Shown piece after piece: positions 7,659 through 12,353 of a stretch of DNA of 12,353 nucleotides. This stretch comes from a candidate division CSSED10-310 bacterium (GTDB lineage: Bacteria > CSSED10-310 > JAFGDC01). The stretch spans positions 1 through 12,353 of the forward strand of contig JAFGDC010000195.1 of the NCBI GenBank assembly GCA_016932295.1, read 5' to 3'. The notes beneath the pieces are model-generated. The model worked only from the letters and a program-made list of their open reading frames with translations, was not told the DNA's origin and ran no database searches. Position 1 is the first letter of the stretch. Each line of letters begins with the position of its first letter. A program made the translations under genes and the position numbers.

Positions 7659-8045
7659 CATGTACCAGGGCCGGCCTGCCAATACCCGCTCACCGCCACC
7701 AGTGGATGCTCGCCACTGCCAGGCATCGGCCTTTGACAACCCTCGGCAACATCCTTTTCCCGGCCTCATCAAATCCCCCGCCGCTTCATATTTTCTTGTA
7801 GCATACGTTACATAATCCCGCCGATCCCTTTCACCACCGATGGAGGAAAAACCGCCGGGTGACTGCTGTCAGGTCTGTTAAATTCGCCATTCAGAAACGG
7901 TCGTTGACCACCCCGGGGAATGCAGGCGGGGGATTGGGGGATATCCATACCGCTGATCATTGCCTCCACCAGCCATGCCTGGTATTCTTGCCTGTACAGG
8001 AGTTGTTCAAACAGCCTGGTCGCATGGGCGACCTTGCATCCAACC
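7659..8045. other. Gene-free stretch upstream of the secreted OB-fold protein
   Basis: About 390 bases with no convincing gene. Open frames on either strand (for example about 90 codons from 7859) look like no known family and lack plausible protein composition. The AT-rich patch around 7786-7816, including CATAAT (7811-7816), is the best place for a promoter driving the genes from 8058 on, but no clear -35 box is seen. GGAGG near 7843 sits before no credible reading frame. Confidence 0.45.
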
Positions 8046-8051
8046 GGGAGG
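8046..8051 (+). promoter_or_regulatory. Ribosome binding site that sets a GTG start
   Basis: GGGAGG lies 6 bases before the GTG at 8058. The frame is open further upstream (to an ATG at 7920), but only the GTG start puts the signal peptide at the N-terminus. Confidence 0.75.
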
Positions 8052-8057
8052 TCGATT

Positions 8058-9233
8058 GTGAAGGCGCTCTGTCCGCTGCTTCTGTTCCTGACGTTGGCGG
8101 TGGCCGTGGTGCTCGCGGATCCCACCCCTGTATCCATCTGTGACATCCAGACTTACAACGGAGTATCTCCGGGCGATCGAGTCATCGTGACCGGCGTCTG
8201 CACCGGCGAGACCGGCAGGTATGGTGCCCAAAACACTATCATCACCGAGGAAGGAGGGGGACCCTGGTGTTCCATCTGGGTGTTCGTGAACAACCAGGAT
8301 CTCGATGCGGAGCGGGGCGAGTGTGTCACGGTGGTTGGGGAGGTCCAGGAATACTACGACAAGACCGAGCTGTACGTCGCCGACGATGAATCCATTCGGC
8401 CGCTGGTGGAAGCGGATTGCTTCCCCGCGCCGGGTCCCATGTGGGTTACCACCGATGCCGCCGATACCGAACCGTACGAAGCCTGCCTGGTGGTTGTCTG
8501 GTGCGCGACGGTCCTGGAGGATCCCGATTCCTTCGGTCTCTTCCCCCTGGATGACGGCAGCGGCCCGGTGTACGCAGTCCTGCAGCCGGCCTGGCCGCAA
8601 CCGGTGACTGGAGATTTCTATTGCCGCATGGCCGGCATCATGGACTATTCATGGGACACGTTCCGGTTGCGTCCCCGCGACCAGGATGAAATCGACGAAA
8701 CGGAAGAAGAGGATTGCGAGTACTGCGACTATACCGCCACACCAACACCCTTTTTCAGCGCCACGCCGGCGCCACCTACCGCCACCGCGCCGCCGGCAAG
8801 CCCGAGCCCGAGCGAGACTCCCACCCCCACCGGCGGTCCCACATCGCCGACACCGTCACCCACCCCCACGCCACCGGCCGGAATGAAGTGCTCGCTGGCG
8901 CTGAGTCTGAACCAGTCCTACTTCATCCCCGGCGATCTCTTCCATCTGGCCGTGGAGCTCACACCATTGGAAGCGGTCCTGTCCGAACGCCTGTTCGTGG
9001 TGCTGGATGTCTATGGCACCTACTTCTTCCATCCGGCATGGAGCACCGAACTGACCTATGAGCAACTGAATTATCCCATGACCGCACTTCCCACCGGCAT
9101 CCTGTCCTTCACCTGGCCACCCGGAGCCGGTGCTGCTGGCAACCTGGCTTTTTACGCCGCCACCCTGAACTCGGCCTTCAACCTTTCCAGCAACCTGGAA
9201 TTCGTTACATTCGCCTACGGTGAAGCGTTCTGA
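8058..9233 (+). CDS. Secreted Cys-rich protein: two probable OB-fold units, Thr/Pro linker, C-terminal beta module
   Basis: This is a 391-residue exported protein. Residues 1-20 form a signal peptide (Lys, a hydrophobic core, then VVLA before Asp21, a good signal peptidase I site). Residues about 24-116 and 126-212 look like two related OB-fold units. The first has GDRVIVTGVCTGE and ECVTVVGEVQEYYDKTELYV; the second has EACLVVVWCATVLED, a LDDGSGPVYAV segment and a closing RLRPRDQDEID. A DCEYCDY cysteine pair precedes a Thr/Pro/Ser linker (about 226-275). Residues about 276-391 form a beta-rich module with LFVVLDVYGTYFFHPAW. The many cysteines suggest disulfides outside the cytoplasm. OB folds of this kind often accompany extracellular nucleases or binding proteins, but no catalytic domain is present. 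The function is unknown; a surface binding or adhesive role is a guess. Confidence 0.8.
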   Translation: MKALCPLLLFLTLAVAVVLADPTPVSICDIQTYNGVSPGDRVIVTGVCTGETGRYGAQNTIITEEGGGPWCSIWVFVNNQDLDAERGECVTVVGEVQEYYDKTELYVADDESIRPLVEADCFPAPGPMWVTTDAADTEPYEACLVVVWCATVLEDPDSFGLFPLDDGSGPVYAVLQPAWPQPVTGDFYCRMAGIMDYSWDTFRLRPRDQDEIDETEEEDCEYCDYTATPTPFFSATPAPPTATAPPASPSPSETPTPTGGPTSPTPSPTPTPPAGMKCSLALSLNQSYFIPGDLFHLAVELTPLEAVLSERLFVVLDVYGTYFFHPAWSTELTYEQLNYPMTALPTGILSFTWPPGAGAAGNLAFYAATLNSAFNLSSNLEFVTFAYGEAF

Positions 9234-9279
9234 TCCATCACCCGGCGGCGGAGTGCCCGGAGCCGAGGTGACCAGCGCC

Positions 9280-10137
9280 ATGCGACTGCTGCCACCGGCG
9301 GTTTTCCTGCTGCTGCTCCTGATTCTCCCCGTTACCCATACCGCCGTTCACGGGCTGGCCGCCGGCGCCGCCGCTCTGGATTTGTGCCTGGTGCTGCTGC
9401 GCCGCCGCAGCCCCGGCGGGGCAATCGTCATCGCCGTCATATACCCGCTCCTCGCCGGCATGCTGTTGGTGAGCATGGCACTGAACGTCTGCCGCTATCT
9501 GCCGGCCGTCGTGGCAGTGATCTTCATCCTCCTCAGGCTGGTCACTTCATTCCCGCGCCGCACCAGTTCCCTGATCAGCGTGGCGGCAAGACGCTTTCCC
9601 TCCGCCGCCTGTGGCATCCTTGCCGCCATCGCCCTGGTGACGACGGCGGCGCCCCGGCGCCATGTCATGCCACTCTCCTCCCCCTTGCTTGTAAACAAAG
9701 ACATCTGGAGCGTTCGATATTCGACGCCGAAACCAGTCCTTCTGGATGAATTACTCTTGGTGGCAGGAATGGAGAACGCGTATGGCGTAACCCAGGGCAA
9801 GGAAGTGGCGAGAGTGGTGGTGGAGACCGCCCTGAACGACACCATCGCCATCCCTTTGCGCGCCGGACTGGAAGTGTCCGACAGCGGTCGTGGGATGCCG
9901 CTGGTTCAGCGCAGCCTTCAGCATGGTCCAGCCACACCTGCCTACTGGCGGCTGGACCTGGCCGAAGACGGGCAATTCATCTTCAGGCATGTCTGGTATT
10001 CCGTGCGGACACGACTGCCACCTGGCACCCTGGTCTCCGGGCTGCGACTACAGTACTCACTCAACCCAACCATCGACGCGCAGATCACCGTGCGCGAGAT
10101 GATTGGTTTCCACCATCCCGCCCGGGGAAAATGGTAA
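9280..10137 (+). CDS. Membrane protein with five predicted helices and an exported C-terminal domain, function unknown
   Basis: This 285-residue protein has hydrophobic helices at about 5-18, 23-40, 48-69, 74-90 and 108-124. Arginine clusters (41-43, 93-94 and 104-105) follow helices two and four, placing the N-terminus inside and the final about 155 residues outside the cytoplasm. That soluble part has ARVVVETALNDTIAIPLRAG and later HVWYSVRTRLPPGTLVSGLRL, a beta-rich pattern resembling the accessory domain at the end of some YfhO-like or other membrane glycosyltransferases. No glycosyltransferase catalytic region is present, so this resemblance is an inference at low confidence. ATG 9280 is chosen because GAGGTGA (9265-9271) precedes it. 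GTG codons at 9268 and 9220 are in-frame alternatives, the latter overlapping the previous gene. It starts 46 bases after the secreted OB-fold protein. Confidence 0.75.
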   Translation: MRLLPPAVFLLLLLILPVTHTAVHGLAAGAAALDLCLVLLRRRSPGGAIVIAVIYPLLAGMLLVSMALNVCRYLPAVVAVIFILLRLVTSFPRRTSSLISVAARRFPSAACGILAAIALVTTAAPRRHVMPLSSPLLVNKDIWSVRYSTPKPVLLDELLLVAGMENAYGVTQGKEVARVVVETALNDTIAIPLRAGLEVSDSGRGMPLVQRSLQHGPATPAYWRLDLAEDGQFIFRHVWYSVRTRLPPGTLVSGLRLQYSLNPTIDAQITVREMIGFHHPARGKW

Positions 10138-10150
10138 ACAGCCGGAAGGG

Positions 10151-10180
10151 TTGAACGTAACACGTTTGACAGTGTAGCAT
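10151..10180 (+). promoter_or_regulatory. Weak promoter-like pair with an embedded inverted repeat
   Basis: TTGAAC (10151-10156) and TAGCAT (10175-10180), 18 bases apart, each match four of six consensus positions. Overlapping them is the inverted repeat AACGT-AAC-ACGTT (10154-10166). It lies in the 95-base gap before the sensor gene, where regulation would be expected. The signal is weak and could be chance. Confidence 0.25.
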
Positions 10181-10232
10181 CACCGGGCGATGCGGCGGAT
10201 ATGGCCCGTGAGGGGAATCCTGGAGGTGGATA

Positions 10233-11408
10233 ATGGCCCAAGCGTTAAAACGCAACAAGAAAATGGTGGTACGACTGACGCTGCTGGTGACCTTCATGAG
10301 CGGCATCCCGGTGGCCTTCTACTTCATGGCGCTCTACCAGGTCACCATACCCGCACTGCGGGAACATCGCGACCATATCACCCGGGAACTGGAAATCCGG
10401 ACACGGGAATTGCACTATACCGCCGCCCGCGAGGTAAAGGAGCGGGTGGAGGACCTGATGGAACGAGCGGAACGGAAACTGACCGCCGTCACCGAAGGTT
10501 CGGTTTTCGCCGACCTGTCATCCGCCAGGCAAAAAGATGTCATCACGACGTTGTTCAACGATTCAGATGAATTCTCGCGGATCATCCTGTTCGATTCCGT
10601 CGCGCACTATATCTTTTCCGCCTATTCCGTCACCGATGGTCCGGATGCGGATCTGAGCAGCGCCGTGATGCAACTCAACCTGTCCATCGCCATCCCGGAT
10701 CAACGGTTTTACAGTGCGGTGTACACGGATAGTGCACGGCAGCATTTGTTGGTTGGGATCGGAGCACCGTTCTTCCATGAAGAGGGGGATATCGGAGGCT
10801 TCTTGTGGGGGGAGGTGGATCTCACCTACCTGGCTGAACGGCTTGCCAGTCACAGGCTCGGCGCCATGGGTGAGGTATCCATGGTGGATCGTGAAGGTCG
10901 ACTGATCTTCGCCAATGATCTGCAAGCCGCGCTCGATCGCACCGATGTCTCCTCCGATCCGTTGACCGTGGAATTCATCCGGAACGTGAGCGGCGGGCTT
11001 CTCCAGTATAACGCCGGAGACATACCGATGGTGGGCACCTACCTGCCATTGCCTGATTATGGCTGGGGAGTGCTCACGAAGGAACCATGGGAAGCCGCCT
11101 TCCTGGGAACCGTAAAACTTGAGGAAAAGATCGATAACCTGGTCTTACGACTTCGACTGCTGGGCATGATCATCGCCAGTTTCGCGTTTTTCTCGGTCAT
11201 GTTCGCATCCTACCATTTCCGCACCGCCATCAGGGATCCCCTGAAGCGCCTGGAGAGCGCGTTGATCGATCTTGCGGAAGGAGACATGACCGGGTACGTG
11301 TCTTCCGGACGACTGGACGAAGTGGGCCGATTACTGGATGTGTATAACCGCGTGGTCAAACGGATTCGCGACACATGGGGGGCGCATGTCGATCCTGACC
11401 GGCATTGA
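10233..11408 (+). CDS. Membrane sensor: extracytoplasmic Cache-like domain plus HAMP, no output domain
   Basis: This 391-residue protein has a first helix (about 11-34), a helical stalk (42-85), an extracytoplasmic alpha/beta region (85-290), a second helix (303-327) and a HAMP domain (328-382). The external region looks like a double Cache: a distal part ends GGFLWGEVDLTYLAERL, and a proximal part runs GEVSMVDREGRLIFAND to GTYLPLPDYGWGVLTKEPWEAAF. HAMP shows the conserved Pro in RDPLKRLESAL (P336) and the DEVGRL motif (362-367). Sensors of this plan normally continue into a histidine kinase, GGDEF, SpoIIE phosphatase or chemoreceptor domain; this one ends about nine residues after HAMP. GGAGGT (10222-10227) stands 5 bases before the ATG at 10233. 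The 3' end overlaps the next gene by 23 bases, so they are probably co-translated. The ligand is unknown; small organic molecules are usual for Cache domains. Confidence 0.85.
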   Translation: MAQALKRNKKMVVRLTLLVTFMSGIPVAFYFMALYQVTIPALREHRDHITRELEIRTRELHYTAAREVKERVEDLMERAERKLTAVTEGSVFADLSSARQKDVITTLFNDSDEFSRIILFDSVAHYIFSAYSVTDGPDADLSSAVMQLNLSIAIPDQRFYSAVYTDSARQHLLVGIGAPFFHEEGDIGGFLWGEVDLTYLAERLASHRLGAMGEVSMVDREGRLIFANDLQAALDRTDVSSDPLTVEFIRNVSGGLLQYNAGDIPMVGTYLPLPDYGWGVLTKEPWEAAFLGTVKLEEKIDNLVLRLRLLGMIIASFAFFSVMFASYHFRTAIRDPLKRLESALIDLAEGDMTGYVSSGRLDEVGRLLDVYNRVVKRIRDTWGAHVDPDRH

Positions 11409-12353
11409 TGTCCTCCTGTCGGAGCCGCCCACCTGGGCACGGGAAGCGCGGCTTGGCCTGCTTTACAACCAGGCCTCCGTCGATACACGCTTGCGAAGCT
11501 CTCCGATCCTGCTCCACGAAGATTCCCGCTTCCACCTGACAACGCTGTTCGGACCACAGCACGGCATCTCCGGTCACCAGCAGGATAACATGATAGAATG
11601 GGAGGGCCGCACCGATCCGCGAACCGGGCTGCCGATTTTCTCCCTGTATGGGAAACGACGCAAGCCGAACGCCGCCATGCTGGACGACATCGATGTCCTG
11701 CTGATTGACCTGCAAGACGTCGGCGCCCGGTACTACACCTTCACATGGACCATGTACAACTGCATGGAAGCATGCCGGGAACAGGGCAAAATCTGTGCAA
11801 TTTTGGATCGACCCAATCCAATCGGAGGTATCTCCATCGAAGGCAATCTGCCGGAACCGGGATTCTCCTCTTTCGTCGGCATGAAACCGCTTGCGGCCCG
11901 GCATGGGTTGACTATCGGCGAGCTGGCGCACTTGCTGGCAGGTGAATTCCAGGCGGACTGCGCCGTGGAAATCGTCGCCATGAGGCACTGGTCAAGGGAG
12001 ATGCTGTTCGAGGCAACCGGAGCGCCCTGGGTCATGCCCTCGCCCAACATGCCCACCAGGGATACCGCCCTGGTGTATCCGGGAATGTGTCTGCTGGAAG
12101 GAACCAACCTGTCGGAGGGACGCGGCACCACCAGACCGTTCGAGTTGTTCGGCGCGCCGTATGTGGACTCACGAGGATTGGTGGATGCACTGCAAGACTA
12201 CGGCCTGCCCGGCGTTCGATTCCGCCCGGCCTGGTTTCAACCGACGTTCCAGAAACATGCCGGCCGGCTGTGCGGTGGCGCCCAGATTCACGTGACGGAC
12301 ACCGCCTGTTTCCAGCCCTTCCGTACCGCGGTGGCAATCCTTCATGCGGTCCG
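11386..12353 (+). CDS. DUF1343/NamZ-type exo-beta-N-acetylmuramidase, N-terminal part, cut by window edge
   Basis: The first 322 residues are visible. Family signatures are FGPQHGISG (55-63), QQDNMIE (65-71), IFSLYGKRR (84-92), DIDVLLIDLQDVGARYYTFT (101-120), LDRPNPIGG (140-148), then MPSPNMPT (217-224) and YPGMCLLEGTNLSEGRGTTR (231-250). Characterised NamZ enzymes release MurNAc from the non-reducing end of peptidoglycan fragments during cell-wall turnover. Many members read PEHG where this one has PQHG (57-60), but PQHG followed by QDNM is also usual in one branch as I recall it. No signal peptide precedes the domain, so a cytoplasmic site is likely, unlike the secreted Bacillus enzyme. The ATG at 11386 lies inside the sensor gene's end in another frame, with only a G-run (11377-11382) as ribosome binding site, which suggests coupled translation. 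The C-terminal domain is outside the window. Confidence 0.92.
   Translation, partial: MSILTGIDVLLSEPPTWAREARLGLLYNQASVDTRLRSSPILLHEDSRFHLTTLFGPQHGISGHQQDNMIEWEGRTDPRTGLPIFSLYGKRRKPNAAMLDDIDVLLIDLQDVGARYYTFTWTMYNCMEACREQGKICAILDRPNPIGGISIEGNLPEPGFSSFVGMKPLAARHGLTIGELAHLLAGEFQADCAVEIVAMRHWSREMLFEATGAPWVMPSPNMPTRDTALVYPGMCLLEGTNLSEGRGTTRPFELFGAPYVDSRGLVDALQDYGLPGVRFRPAWFQPTFQKHAGRLCGGAQIHVTDTACFQPFRTAVAILHAV

Noticed and set aside
7920..8057. N-terminal extension of the secreted protein to an ATG at 7920
   Set aside because: It would bury the signal peptide 46 residues inside; GGGAGG before the GTG at 8058 gives a proper start.
7859..8143. Small open frame preceded at a distance by GGAGG
   Set aside because: The translation has no family resemblance, overlaps the true secreted-protein start in another frame, and the GGAGG is too far from its GTG.
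10166..10194. TTGACA (10166-10171) as a consensus -35 box before the sensor gene
   Set aside because: No -10-like hexamer is found 16-18 bases downstream (GATGCG at 17), so the perfect -35 match alone is not enough.

Overview
The window is GC-rich DNA from what looks like a Gram-negative, chemo-organotrophic bacterium. The Gram-negative reading rests on the tail of a FadL-type outer-membrane barrel ending in phenylalanine. The secreted protein with a Thr/Pro linker and a poorly recognisable C-terminal module, plus several genes with only distant family resemblance, would suit a poorly sampled lineage or candidate phylum. I cannot name the organism from sequence alone. There are no rRNA, tRNA, CRISPR, phage or insertion-sequence signals.

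Left part, minus strand (1-3018): a lipid-related cluster read right to left. It consists of a broken C-terminal remnant of a FadL/OmpP1-type fatty-acid outer-membrane channel, a full-length AMP-forming long-chain acyl-CoA synthetase, and a universal stress protein running off the left edge. The FadL remnant lacks its first two thirds and carries a +1 shift in a run of nine G. A 16-bp perfect palindrome lies between it and the synthetase gene.

Centre, plus strand (3172-7658): an NAD(P)+-dependent aldehyde dehydrogenase, then a three-gene proton-translocating NAD(P)+ transhydrogenase (pntAA, pntAB, pntB) closed by a strong intrinsic terminator. Both loci deal with redox cofactor supply, but a 136-base gap with its own promoter-like sequence separates them, so one transcript is not proven.

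About 400 bases with no convincing gene follow (7659-8057).

Right part, plus strand (8058-12353): four closely spaced genes that look envelope-related. They encode a secreted, cysteine-rich protein with two probable OB-fold units, a Thr/Pro linker and a C-terminal beta module; a five-helix membrane protein with an exported C-terminal domain; a membrane sensor with an extracytoplasmic Cache-like domain and a HAMP domain but no output domain; and, overlapping it, the start of a DUF1343/NamZ-type exo-beta-N-acetylmuramidase without a signal peptide. The headless sensor joined to a muropeptide hydrolase, and the two unassigned envelope proteins before it, are the least ordinary part of the window.
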